A stretch of DNA of 47,751 nt from Paludibacter sp. GTDB lineage: Bacteria > Bacteroidota > Bacteroidia > Bacteroidales > Paludibacteraceae. The stretch spans positions 1 through 47,751 of the forward strand of contig JAQVNN010000009.1 of NCBI GenBank assembly GCA_028703105.1, read 5' to 3'. Every line of letters begins with the position of its first letter. Position 1 is the first letter of the stretch. The notes beneath the pieces were generated by a model that made no database searches, was not told the origin of the DNA, and saw only the letters and a program-made list of their open reading frames with translations. Positions 19,588 through 27,337 of this stretch are shown one piece after another. A program made the position numbers and the translations under genes.

Positions 19588-20235
19588 ATGAAGATTAATA
19601 CTATTTTCAACGTTTTCACCCCAAAAGACGTAAAATTTTTTCCTATGCTTGATGAAATGGCTGATGTGTTAGTTGAAGGCGCCAACCAGTTAGAACTTAT
19701 TTTTTCATCTTCAAAAGATCAAATTAAAGACTGTTGTCATCGGATAAAGGACGAGGAAGTTAAAGGAGATAAAATTACCGGACGTATTTCCCGTGCATTG
19801 AATGACACATTTATTACCCCTTTTGACAGGGAAGATATTCATGCTTTATCAGATAGAATGGATGATGTTATAGATACAATAAACCGTTCTGCACAAAAGA
19901 TAATGTTATACGAACCGAATATATTGCCCAAATATATGGAACGCATGGCAGTTATTATAAAACAAAGTACCCATGAAATAAGACAAGCGATTAATGAGTT
20001 ACCAAATCTAAGAAAGAATGATAAAAACATAAGACAATACTGCAAACAAATAAAAACATGGGAAAGAGAAGCTGATGTTATATACGATGAAGGAATTATC
20101 CGCATTTTCCATGAGAAAATGAACACAGTTGAGTTGATAAAGATGAAAGAGATCTTATTCGAACTTGAAATGTCGGTCAATAAAATAAATCAAACTGGCA
20201 AATTTTTAAAAACAATCGTTGTCAAATACGCATAG
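19588..20235 (+). CDS. DUF47 (PhoU-like) phosphate-transport accessory protein
   Basis: The 215-residue, all-helical, cytosolic protein belongs to the DUF47/Pit-accessory family related to PhoU. Visible features are the N-terminal FTPKDVKFFPMLDEMADVLVEG, and the paired motifs KDEEVKGDKITGRI and TPFDREDIHALSDRMDDVID; the acidic ExxxD pattern is typical of PhoU-like metal sites. Members are usually encoded next to PiT transporters and are thought to control them. Here the PiT gene follows after 15 bases, so the two are almost certainly cotranscribed. Confidence 0.92.
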   Translation: MKINTIFNVFTPKDVKFFPMLDEMADVLVEGANQLELIFSSSKDQIKDCCHRIKDEEVKGDKITGRISRALNDTFITPFDREDIHALSDRMDDVIDTINRSAQKIMLYEPNILPKYMERMAVIIKQSTHEIRQAINELPNLRKNDKNIRQYCKQIKTWEREADVIYDEGIIRIFHEKMNTVELIKMKEILFELEMSVNKINQTGKFLKTIVVKYA

Positions 20236-20250
20236 TAAGATAAAGATTTT

Positions 20251-21252
20251 ATGACTTTGTTGATCTTCATTATTGTTTTGGCAATCATTTTCGATTTTAT
20301 TAACGGATTTCATGATGCCGCTAATTCCATCGCGACGATTGTTTCCACTCGCGTTTTGAAACCTTTTCAAGCTGTTTTGTGGGCTGCGAGTTTTAACTTT
20401 CTCGCCTTTTTCATTGCAAAATATGTGATTGGCGAATTTGGCATTGCAAATACAGTTGCAAAAGTTGTATTACATGACTACATTACTTTGCCCATTATTT
20501 TATCGGGAATTATTGCTGCCATTTCATGGAATTTACTTACTTGGTGGTTCGGTATTCCTTCATCATCATCGCACACGCTGATTGGCGGATTTGCCGGAGC
20601 GGCAATTTGTGCTGTCGGGTTTAAGTCAATTCATACTGTAACTATTATTAAGATAACTTCTTTTATTGTGCTTGCGCCCCTTATCGGGATGATTATTTCG
20701 TCCCTTATAACAATTGGCATTATGTGGACGTTTCGTAAAGTAAACGCACGAAAAGCAGAAACTATGTTTAAAAAATTACAGTTGGTTTCGTCAGGCCTTT
20801 TTAGCTTAGGACACGGCTTAAATGACTCCCAAAAAGTGATGGGTATCATTGCAACAGCAATGATTGCTGTTGGACAAATTGATTCGGTAAATGATGTTCC
20901 TAATTGGGTACCTTTGTCCTGTTTTTCTGCCATAAGCATAGGAACAATGATAGGAGGATGGAAAATAGTAAAAACCATGGGTACGAAAATAACGAAAGTA
21001 AACGCACTCGAAGGCGTATGTGCTGAAACTGCAGGAGCTCTGACTCTTTTCCTTACTGAAATTTTGAAAATCCCTGTAAGCACCACACACACTATTACAG
21101 GCGCTATAATGGGAGTTGGAGCAGTAAAAAGACTGTCGGCTGTGCGTTGGAAAGTAACTATCAATCTGTTGTGGGCTTGGATCCTTACCATTCCTATAAG
21201 TGCGTTGTTAGCCGGGCTGATTTATTATCTTTTTAAAATTATATTCTTATAA
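20251..21252 (+). CDS. PiT family inorganic phosphate transporter
   Basis: A low-affinity phosphate (metal-phosphate) symporter of 333 residues with about ten membrane helices. The two inverted PD001131-type repeats are visible: DFINGFHDAANSIATIVSTR near residue 11 and HGLNDSQKVMGII near residue 188. GIPSSSSHTLIGGFAG and IPVSTTHTITGAIMGVG complete the duplicated signature. It is shorter than E. coli PitA (499), with a compact central loop, as in many bacterial PiT proteins paired with DUF47. No terminator is obvious after the stop. Confidence 0.94.
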   Translation: MTLLIFIIVLAIIFDFINGFHDAANSIATIVSTRVLKPFQAVLWAASFNFLAFFIAKYVIGEFGIANTVAKVVLHDYITLPIILSGIIAAISWNLLTWWFGIPSSSSHTLIGGFAGAAICAVGFKSIHTVTIIKITSFIVLAPLIGMIISSLITIGIMWTFRKVNARKAETMFKKLQLVSSGLFSLGHGLNDSQKVMGIIATAMIAVGQIDSVNDVPNWVPLSCFSAISIGTMIGGWKIVKTMGTKITKVNALEGVCAETAGALTLFLTEILKIPVSTTHTITGAIMGVGAVKRLSAVRWKVTINLLWAWILTIPISALLAGLIYYLFKIIFL

Positions 21253-21277
21253 TGTGGTAAAAAGATTTTGGAGTTGC

Positions 21278-21285
21278 TATATTTG
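21278..21285 (+). promoter_or_regulatory. Isolated -7 box ahead of the inverted repeat
   Basis: TATATTTG exactly matches TAnnTTTG and would place a start site near 21,292, just before the long inverted repeat at 21,296. No -33 element is at the right distance. If active, it would transcribe the hairpin region and the short ORF at 21,390. Confidence 0.3.
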
Positions 21286-21295
21286 CTAAGACACA

Positions 21296-21385
21296 AAGTT
21301 TGCAGGTCCAACGTTCTATATAACAAACAGCGACAACAGAAAATAACAAACGAACTGCTCGATATAGTTAGTGGCTCGCAAACTT
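21296..21385. repeat. Long imperfect inverted repeat, attC-like
   Basis: The outer arms AAGTTTGC (21296-21303) and GCAAACTT (21378-21385) are perfect inverse complements. Inside them, CTATAT (21316-21321) pairs with ATATAG (21362-21367), and CCA (21308-21310) with TGG (21372-21374). GTCCAAC at 21306-21312 fits the integron R'' consensus RYYYAAC. GTTAGTG at 21367-21373 matches GTTRRRY in 5 of 7 positions. Size and nested imperfect stems suit an attC site, but a structured RNA or a dispersed repeat are equally possible. No integrase is in the window. Confidence 0.4.
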
Positions 21386-21389
21386 CAAC

Positions 21390-21431
21390 ATGAAAAACGC
21401 TGTTTTAATCCTACTATTTTCTATAAATTAA
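21390..21431 (+). pseudogene. Truncated secreted-protein start (13 codons)
   Basis: Five bases after the inverted repeat, an ATG opens MKNAVLILLFSIN and then stops. The sequence looks like the first part of a signal peptide. It is too short to encode a working protein and is best read as the 5' remnant of a lost gene or gene cassette. It could also be a chance ORF. Confidence 0.3.
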
Positions 21432-21461
21432 ATTCATCGATTAATAAATCTTTTCAAAAAA

Positions 21462-21493
21462 TTTGCCCAATTAAAATAATTCGATTTATTTTG
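21462..21493 (+). promoter_or_regulatory. Candidate tetR promoter
   Basis: TTTG at 21462-21465 is followed after 20 bases by TTATTTTG (21486-21493), which matches TAnnTTTG except at its second base. The predicted start site near 21,500 falls at the edge of the palindrome at 21501-21516, an arrangement expected for autorepression. Confidence 0.4.
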
Positions 21494-21500
21494 CGTTTCA

Positions 21501-21516
21501 TTAATAGATCTATTAA
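21501..21516. promoter_or_regulatory. Perfect 16-bp palindrome, probable TetR operator
   Basis: TTAATAGATCTATTAA is an exact inverted repeat, 12 bases before the tetR start codon and just downstream of the candidate promoter. TetR-family dimers bind palindromes of this size, and most regulate their own promoter and the adjacent transport genes. Binding by the adjacent regulator is inferred. Confidence 0.6.
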
Positions 21517-21528
21517 ATTACCTTATTA

Positions 21529-22155
21529 ATGGCAGAAGAAAAATTAAATCAACCCACAGAACAAGCCATTCTTGAAGCGGCAGAAAAGCTGTTTCTGGAA
21601 AAAGGATTTGAAGCTACATCCACGACTCAGATTGCCAAAGAAGTTGGTTGTAACCAGGCACTCATTCATTATTATTTCCGTACAAAGGATAATCTCTTCA
21701 ATACAATCTTCGAGCAAAAGTTCAGATACTTCTTTCAACAGTTATTTAATATCGAAGGTGCTAAGTCAATGGGATTCGAGGATAAAATCCGTCATTTAAT
21801 CACATCTCACTTTTCTCTCCTGGAAAACAATCCTCAGATTCCGCTTTTAATAATCAGGGAGTTATCTCGAAGGCCCGAGCAAGTAGCTCTGTTGCGGGAA
21901 AAATTACGGGAATTACCTGAAACGCTTTTTGCAGCACTGAACGATGACCTTCAGACAGAAATAAAAGCCGGCAGAGTTCGCCCGGTCAGTTTGATCGACA
22001 TCATGATACCTGCTATTTCAATGAATGTGGCTTTGTTCGTGATGATGCCTGTGGTCGAACAGGTTATGCAAATGAACGAGGAACAGAAGAAAAATCTGAT
22101 TGATCACAGGAGAAACTCGAATGTTGATTTCATTTTACATAGTATCCGTTCATGA
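21529..22155 (+). CDS. TetR/AcrR family transcriptional regulator
   Basis: The 208-residue protein has a standard TetR N-terminal helix-turn-helix: ILEAAEKLFLEKGFEATSTT, then QIAKEVGCNQALIHYYF with the recognition helix, then RTKDNLF. The C-terminal two thirds is a variable helical ligand-binding and dimerisation domain containing SRRPEQVALLREKLRELPE. It is the first gene of a six-cistron efflux operon, 86 bases before the TolC-like gene. A perfect 16-bp palindrome lies just ahead of it. The likely role is repressing the exporter until a toxic substrate binds; the ligand is unknown. Confidence 0.93.
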   Translation: MAEEKLNQPTEQAILEAAEKLFLEKGFEATSTTQIAKEVGCNQALIHYYFRTKDNLFNTIFEQKFRYFFQQLFNIEGAKSMGFEDKIRHLITSHFSLLENNPQIPLLIIRELSRRPEQVALLREKLRELPETLFAALNDDLQTEIKAGRVRPVSLIDIMIPAISMNVALFVMMPVVEQVMQMNEEQKKNLIDHRRNSNVDFILHSIRS

Positions 22156-22199
22156 ACACGTAAGATACAGGTTTTGTGGTTAGTGGTTAAGTTAATTAG

Positions 22200-22220
22200 T
22201 TTAAGGGTTTAAGGGTTTAA
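22200..22220 (+). repeat. Short tandem repeat, unit TTTAAGGG
   Basis: The tetR-tolC spacer holds two and a half copies of TTTAAGGG (ending GGGTTTAA). It may be a slippage product. Its position 22 bases before the TolC-like start codon could let copy number change spacing in the leader, though nothing shows that it does. Confidence 0.6.
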
Positions 22221-22241
22221 ATGCTAATTTCATTTTAAAAT

Positions 22242-23528
22242 ATGAGAAGAAAAGTTTTGATAGGAAGTATTTTCCTTATACTCTGTTTTACACAATTGAG
22301 CGGTATTACCCTCGATAGTTGCAGAATCAGGGCAAGAAATAATTATCCATTGGTTAAACAGTATGGATTGATTGAGAAAACACGTGACTACAATCTGTCA
22401 ACTGTATCTAAAGCCTGGTTACCACAGGTAAATCTAGGCATTAAAGCAACTTATCAGTCGGATGTAACGGAAATTCCGGCGTCACTCGGCAATGCCATTT
22501 CTGCTGTTACCAAACAACCTTTTAGTATGCCTTCTCTGAGTAAAGATCAGTATCAGGCGGTTGTGGAAGTCAATCAATTAATTTGGGACGGAGGCGTAAT
22601 TCGTTCTCAAAAAAGAAGCATGGAAGTATCTGCTGATATTGACAAACAAAAAACCGAAGTTGATTTGTACGCATTGAATGAAAGGGTGCATCAATTATAT
22701 TTCGGCATTTTGCTCTTAAACGAACAAATTGTTCTGCAGGATATTTTATTGAATGAGCTGACAGCCAATCACAAAAAAGTACAATCGCTCGTTGAAAATG
22801 GAGTTGCTTTACCATCCGATGCTGATGCCATAAAAGTTGAAATGATTCAGGCCAGACAACGAATTTATGATTTGCGCAGTACGCAAAAGAACTATTGCCT
22901 GATTTTGTCGGCATTTACCGGACTTGTAATCGATGAGAAAACACCATTGGAAAAACCGGTTGTTATTGAACCGGTTGAAGTAAACAATTATCGTCCGGAG
23001 TTAAAACTTTTTGCTACTCAACAGTTGTTACTATCTAATCAGGAAAAGGCTCTCCGTGCATCTAACCTACCAAAGATCAGCGCTTTCGTACAAGGTGGTT
23101 ATGGCCGACCGGGTTTGAATATGTTTACGACGGAATTTTCTCCATTTTACATAGGAGGCATTCGTCTTTCATGGAACCTGAGCAACTTTTACTCCCTGAA
23201 ATCAAATCTTGGAAAAATTGATATAAACAGGCAGCAAGTTGATGTGATGAAAGAAACCTTCCTGTTCAACAACTCACTGGAAAAAAATCAATATCAGACT
23301 GAAATAAACAAACTCAGGGAAAATCTGAAAAGTGATGATGAAATTATTTCTCTCAGAAAAAACATCAAATTGGCAGCAGAAGCCCGCTTATCAAACGGAA
23401 CAATCACTGTTACCGATTTACTCAGGGAGATCAATTCGGAACACATTGCTCTCCAGCAAAAAGCGCTACATGAAATTCAACTACTGATGGCAATTTACCA
23501 GTTAAAAACCAACTTAAATAATCTGTAA
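22242..23528 (+). CDS. TolC-like outer membrane efflux protein
   Basis: The 428-residue protein begins with a signal peptide (hydrophobic 6-20) and is built from the two TolC/OEP repeats, each beginning with a helix-strand pattern: LDSCRIRARNNYPLVKQYGL near residue 25, and a second repeat around 250-428 with the strand region IGGIRLSWNLSNF. Long alpha-helical coiled segments lie at about 110-210 and 330-420. It would form the trimeric outer-membrane channel for the exporter encoded downstream. It is cotranscribed with the HlyD gene, 11 bases away. Confidence 0.92.
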   Translation: MRRKVLIGSIFLILCFTQLSGITLDSCRIRARNNYPLVKQYGLIEKTRDYNLSTVSKAWLPQVNLGIKATYQSDVTEIPASLGNAISAVTKQPFSMPSLSKDQYQAVVEVNQLIWDGGVIRSQKRSMEVSADIDKQKTEVDLYALNERVHQLYFGILLLNEQIVLQDILLNELTANHKKVQSLVENGVALPSDADAIKVEMIQARQRIYDLRSTQKNYCLILSAFTGLVIDEKTPLEKPVVIEPVEVNNYRPELKLFATQQLLLSNQEKALRASNLPKISAFVQGGYGRPGLNMFTTEFSPFYIGGIRLSWNLSNFYSLKSNLGKIDINRQQVDVMKETFLFNNSLEKNQYQTEINKLRENLKSDDEIISLRKNIKLAAEARLSNGTITVTDLLREINSEHIALQQKALHEIQLLMAIYQLKTNLNNL

Positions 23529-23539
23529 ATACATTTGAT

Positions 23540-24439
23540 ATGAAAAGGTATAAAATTTATGTTTTGCTTATTCTGATTGCAGGATTTTCTTCTTGCAGAA
23601 ACACCGATTCCGACTTTGATGCTTTGGGTACTTTTGAAACAACTGAAGTTATCGTTTCAGCAGAAGCTGCAGGTAAAATAATGGCATTTAATTTAACAGA
23701 AGGCCAGCAGTTGAATGAGAATGAAATAGCTGGCTACATCGACAGCACACAGCTCCACCTGAAAAAGCAACAACTACTGTCATCCATTAACGCCTTGCTC
23801 AGCCGTCGACCCGATTTAAAGAAACAACTCGGTACGCTGGAACAGCAACTTATAACGGCCCGCAACGAGAAAAAGCGGGTGGAAAGTTTACTCAAATCAA
23901 ATGCGGCTACCACCAAACAACTTGACGACCTGAATGCCCAGATTGCTGTGCTGGAGCGACAACTTGCCGCGACAAAGTCAACGCTTGAATCATCGCTGCA
24001 AAGTATTTCAGGAGAAAAGGAAGCCCTTGAAATTCAGGCTTTGCAACTGGAAGATCAGCTTCAGAAGTGTAATATCACCAGTCCAATCTCTGGTACTGTG
24101 CTTGTGAAATATGCAGAAAAAGGAGAGTTGGCAGCACCCGGAAAAGCGCTTTTTAAAATCGGAGATACCAACAACATGATTTTCAGGGCTTACATCACAG
24201 CAGATCAGCTTACACAAGTAAAAGCCGATCAACAGGTGCAGATTTTTGCAGACTTTGGTAAAGATGAATATAAATCCTATGATGGCACAATAACATGGAT
24301 ATCTTCAAAATCTGAATTTACTCCCAAAACCATACAAACGAGAGACGAAAGAGCTAATCTGGTATATGCAGTGAAAGTGAAGGTAAAAAATGACGGATAC
24401 CTGAAAATCGGACAGTATGGTTTTTTGAAGATTAAATAA
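23540..24439 (+). CDS. HlyD-type membrane fusion lipoprotein
   Basis: The 299-residue periplasmic adaptor is of the YbhG/HlyD_D23 class. The N-terminus has a hydrophobic segment ending AGFSSC (Cys19), so it is probably a lipoprotein. A first biotinyl-lipoyl half follows (VIVSAEAAGKIMAFNLTEGQ), then a long coiled coil at about 75-170 rich in Gln, Leu and Lys. The second lipoyl half is CNITSPISGTVLVKYAEKGE, and a beta-barrel domain ends the protein. It bridges the permeases and the TolC-like channel. Confidence 0.92.
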   Translation: MKRYKIYVLLILIAGFSSCRNTDSDFDALGTFETTEVIVSAEAAGKIMAFNLTEGQQLNENEIAGYIDSTQLHLKKQQLLSSINALLSRRPDLKKQLGTLEQQLITARNEKKRVESLLKSNAATTKQLDDLNAQIAVLERQLAATKSTLESSLQSISGEKEALEIQALQLEDQLQKCNITSPISGTVLVKYAEKGELAAPGKALFKIGDTNNMIFRAYITADQLTQVKADQQVQIFADFGKDEYKSYDGTITWISSKSEFTPKTIQTRDERANLVYAVKVKVKNDGYLKIGQYGFLKIK

Positions 24440-24514
24440 TCCGGATAACCACATTAGTCACATTAGAAAACAAAAGAGTGATTAGTGATTGGCACATTAC
24501 GTATAAAAATTATC

Positions 24515-25480
24515 ATGATCAGTTGTAAAAATATCAGCAAGAAGTATAAAAAAGTACAGGCACTCAACGACATCAGTTTTGAGGTGAAACCGGGTGAGAT
24601 ATTCGGATTGATTGGTCCGGATGGTGCCGGTAAAACAAGCCTTTTCAGAATATTAACGACTTTAATACTGGCTGATGAGGGCTTTGCTTCTGTTGACGGA
24701 TTGGATGTTGTGAAAGACTATAAATTGATACGGGAACGGGTTGGATATATGCCCGGACGGTTTTCCTTGTATCAGGATTTGTCGGTCGAAGAGAATCTGA
24801 ATTTCTTTGCTACTGTATTTAATACAACGGTTGAGGAAAACTATGAATTAGTTAAAGATATTTATCAGCAAATCGAACCTTTTAAAACCAGGAAAGCCGG
24901 AAAATTATCAGGTGGCATGAAACAAAAACTGGCGCTAAGTTGCGCGTTGATTCATAAACCAACCGTGCTTTTTTTAGATGAACCGACGACAGGTGTCGAC
25001 CCTGTTTCCAGGAAAGAGTTTTGGGGAATGTTGAAGAATCTTCAGCAACAGGGAATTACAATCCTTGTTTCTACTCCTTACATGGATGAAGCAAGTCTGT
25101 GTGACAGGATTGCGCTAATTCAAAAAGGTCGATTTCTGACAATCGATAGTCCCCAAAAAGTGGCTGATTCATTTCAAAAGACCTTACTCTCTGTTTCAGC
25201 AGAAAATATGTCAAAGCTATTAACTGATTTAAGGGCCATTTCAGAAGTAGAAAGTTGCTTCGCTTTTGGCGATAGTCATCATATTACATTGAAAGACCCA
25301 ACTTCAACACATAAACAAGAAAATTGGGGTCCACAGAAAAAAAATATTAACGATATAGATTTGACCATTAATAATTTAAAAATGATGCTTGAAGCAAAAA
25401 ATCATATCAATGTTGTTATAAAGAAAATTAAACCGGGAATTGAAGATTGCTTCATGGAATTATCAAAAAATAATTTATAA
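24515..25480 (+). CDS. ABC transporter ATPase, YbhF N-half type
   Basis: One of two ATPases of the exporter, 321 residues from the ATG at 24515. A GTG at 24485 would add ten poorly conserved residues. Walker A is GPDGAGKT (34-41), the signature LSGGMKQ is intact (131-137), and Walker B with catalytic Glu is FLDEPTTGVDP (153-163). The Q-loop glutamine is replaced by Gly81 (YMPGRFSLY), and the switch histidine by Pro188 (STPYMDEA). About 90 extra residues follow the ATPase core. In E. coli YbhF this half is fused to its partner; here they are separate genes, 3 bases apart. Confidence 0.92.
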   Translation: MISCKNISKKYKKVQALNDISFEVKPGEIFGLIGPDGAGKTSLFRILTTLILADEGFASVDGLDVVKDYKLIRERVGYMPGRFSLYQDLSVEENLNFFATVFNTTVEENYELVKDIYQQIEPFKTRKAGKLSGGMKQKLALSCALIHKPTVLFLDEPTTGVDPVSRKEFWGMLKNLQQQGITILVSTPYMDEASLCDRIALIQKGRFLTIDSPQKVADSFQKTLLSVSAENMSKLLTDLRAISEVESCFAFGDSHHITLKDPTSTHKQENWGPQKKNINDIDLTINNLKMMLEAKNHINVVIKKIKPGIEDCFMELSKNNL

Positions 25481-25483
25481 GGG

Positions 25484-26224
25484 ATGAAGAAGGTCATTGA
25501 GGTGGAAAATCTAACGAAAGCATTCGGTCGTTTCAAAGCAGTCGATCAAATCTCCTTTGAGGTAGAAAAAGGTGAGATTTTCGGATTTCTGGGAGCGAAT
25601 GGAGCAGGAAAAACGACAGCGATGCGGATGTTGTGCGGACTTAGCATCCCTACATCCGGTAAAGCCATTGTAGCTGGTTATGACATCCGCACACAACCGG
25701 AAATGATTAAAAAGAACATCGGGTACATGAGCCAGAAATTCGCTCTTTACGAAGATTTGAGTGTAGCTGAGAACATCCGGTTTTATGCGGGTATCTATCA
25801 GGTTCCGGAAATAGAAATAGCACCCCGTACCTTAGAATTACTCAACAGGTTAGGATTAGAGAATGAGAAGGACAGCTTGGTTAAAGCATTACCACTGGGT
25901 TGGAAACAAAAATTAGCTTTTTCAGTGGCAATTTTTCATCATCCCGGAATTGTATTCTTAGATGAACCTACCGGAGGCGTTGACCCGGTCACCCGCCGCC
26001 AATTCTGGGAAATGATTTACGAAGCAACAGACAGCGGAATTACGGTGTTCGTTACAACTCATTACATGGATGAGGCTGAATATTGTGATCGTGTTTCTAT
26101 CATGGTGGACGGCAAAATTGCCGCTTTAGATACACCTGCTAATTTGAAAAAGAAATTTGAAGCCAACAATATGGATGAGGTGTTTTACCGCTTAGCACGT
26201 AATGCATCCAGAAAAGCAGATTAA
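25484..26224 (+). CDS. ABC transporter ATPase, YbhF C-half type
   Basis: The partner ATPase, 246 residues. Walker A GANGAGKT (37-44), the Q-loop glutamine (Gln84 in YMSQKFALY), Walker B FLDEPTGGVDP with Glu161, and the switch histidine His193 (TTHYMDEAEY) are all present. The signature is altered to LPLGWKQ (136-142) in place of LSGGQ. This complements the losses in the preceding ATPase: the pair should form one complete ATP site and one defective site. The permease start at 26226 follows the stop directly. Confidence 0.93.
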   Translation: MKKVIEVENLTKAFGRFKAVDQISFEVEKGEIFGFLGANGAGKTTAMRMLCGLSIPTSGKAIVAGYDIRTQPEMIKKNIGYMSQKFALYEDLSVAENIRFYAGIYQVPEIEIAPRTLELLNRLGLENEKDSLVKALPLGWKQKLAFSVAIFHHPGIVFLDEPTGGVDPVTRRQFWEMIYEATDSGITVFVTTHYMDEAEYCDRVSIMVDGKIAALDTPANLKKKFEANNMDEVFYRLARNASRKAD

Positions 26225-26225
26225 G

Positions 26226-27332
26226 ATGAAACAGTTTTTATCATTTGTCAGAAAAGAATTTCATCACATATTCAGGGACAGAACCACCATGGCTATTCTG
26301 CTCATTCTGCCTGTGCTTATGCTATTACTGTTCGGTTATGCCATCAATACGGAAGTGAAAAACTCTAAAATCGCAGTGTACGACCCATCCAATGATTCCT
26401 ACACCCGGGCTATCATCGAAAAAATGGATGCAAGCGAATACTTTTCCGTTGTAAAGATGCTGAAAAATGAACAGGAGATGAGCGAACAATTTAAAAATGG
26501 CGAAGTAAAAATGGTAATTGCTTTCAGTGAAAATTTCCATGAAAATCTTTTACACACCGGCGATGCCCAAATTGCCCTGATTGCTGACGCTACTGACCCG
26601 AACTCTGCCAAATCGGTTGTGAACTACGCAACAGCTATCATTGCCGGATATCAAATGGAATCTCAACATTTACAACAAATTCCCTTTCAGATAAATACAC
26701 AAATAAAACTACTCTATAACCCACAGATGAAAGGAGCTTACAATTTTGTACCGGGTGTTATGGGCATGATTCTGATGTTGATTTGTGCCATGATGACATC
26801 CATTTCCATCGCACGGGAAAAAGAAATGGGTACGATGGAAGTCTTGCTGGTATCCCCGGTAAAACCGGCTATGCTAATCATCGCGAAAACAATTCCTTAT
26901 TTTTTCCTTTCTTTAATCAACCTGACTACCATCCTGTTGATTTCGGTTTTTGTTTTGGGAGTGCCTGTTGTCGGTAGTTTGTTTTGGCTGTTGGTGCTTT
27001 CACTGGTCTATATTTTTGTTAATTTGTCGCTCGGATTAGTTATTTCATCCGTAGTTAACAACCAGCAAACCGCCTTACTTATTTCGGGGATGGTGCTTAT
27101 GTTACCGGTAATCATGCTTTCTGGTTTAATGTTTCCAATTGAAAATATGCCCGTGTTCTTTCAGTGGATATCGCAACTGATTCCGGCTAAATGGTATATC
27201 ATCGGAGTAAAAAAAATTATGATCAAGGGGTTGGGATTTTCAGCCATCATACCGCAACTGACTGTTTTGTCTGGTATGGCCGTTTTGTTAGTCGCCATCA
27301 GCATAAAGAAATTCAAATACAGACTAGAGTAA
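26226..27332 (+). CDS. ABC-2 type permease (YbhS/YbhR-like), first
   Basis: A 368-residue ABC-2 membrane protein with one N-terminal transmembrane helix (about 21-40), a periplasmic domain of about 130 residues, and five further helices from about 175 onward. It opens with SFVRKEFHHIFRDRTTMA, the amphipathic connecting motif of the family. The conserved REKEMGTMEVLLVSPV lies after the second helix, and the late segment MLSGLMFPIENMP is also typical. The ATG at 26226 sits one base after the ATPase stop; an upstream start at 26202 would lengthen it by 8 residues inside the ATPase gene. It pairs with the next permease. Confidence 0.92.
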   Translation: MKQFLSFVRKEFHHIFRDRTTMAILLILPVLMLLLFGYAINTEVKNSKIAVYDPSNDSYTRAIIEKMDASEYFSVVKMLKNEQEMSEQFKNGEVKMVIAFSENFHENLLHTGDAQIALIADATDPNSAKSVVNYATAIIAGYQMESQHLQQIPFQINTQIKLLYNPQMKGAYNFVPGVMGMILMLICAMMTSISIAREKEMGTMEVLLVSPVKPAMLIIAKTIPYFFLSLINLTTILLISVFVLGVPVVGSLFWLLVLSLVYIFVNLSLGLVISSVVNNQQTALLISGMVLMLPVIMLSGLMFPIENMPVFFQWISQLIPAKWYIIGVKKIMIKGLGFSAIIPQLTVLSGMAVLLVAISIKKFKYRLE

Positions 27333-27337
27333 AACTT

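Noticed and set aside
22200-22220. GGGTTTAA tandem run resembling a telomere-type repeat or start of a CRISPR array
   Set aside because: Only about two and a half short copies with no spacers; best read as a small slippage repeat.
24485-24514. GTG start ten codons upstream for the first ATPase
   Set aside because: The added residues are not conserved in type, and the ATG at 24515 begins directly at the ATPase fold.
27191-27337. Upstream extension of the second permease frame
   Set aside because: It lies within the first permease gene and shows no membrane-protein character; the ATG at 27338 fits the family N-terminus.
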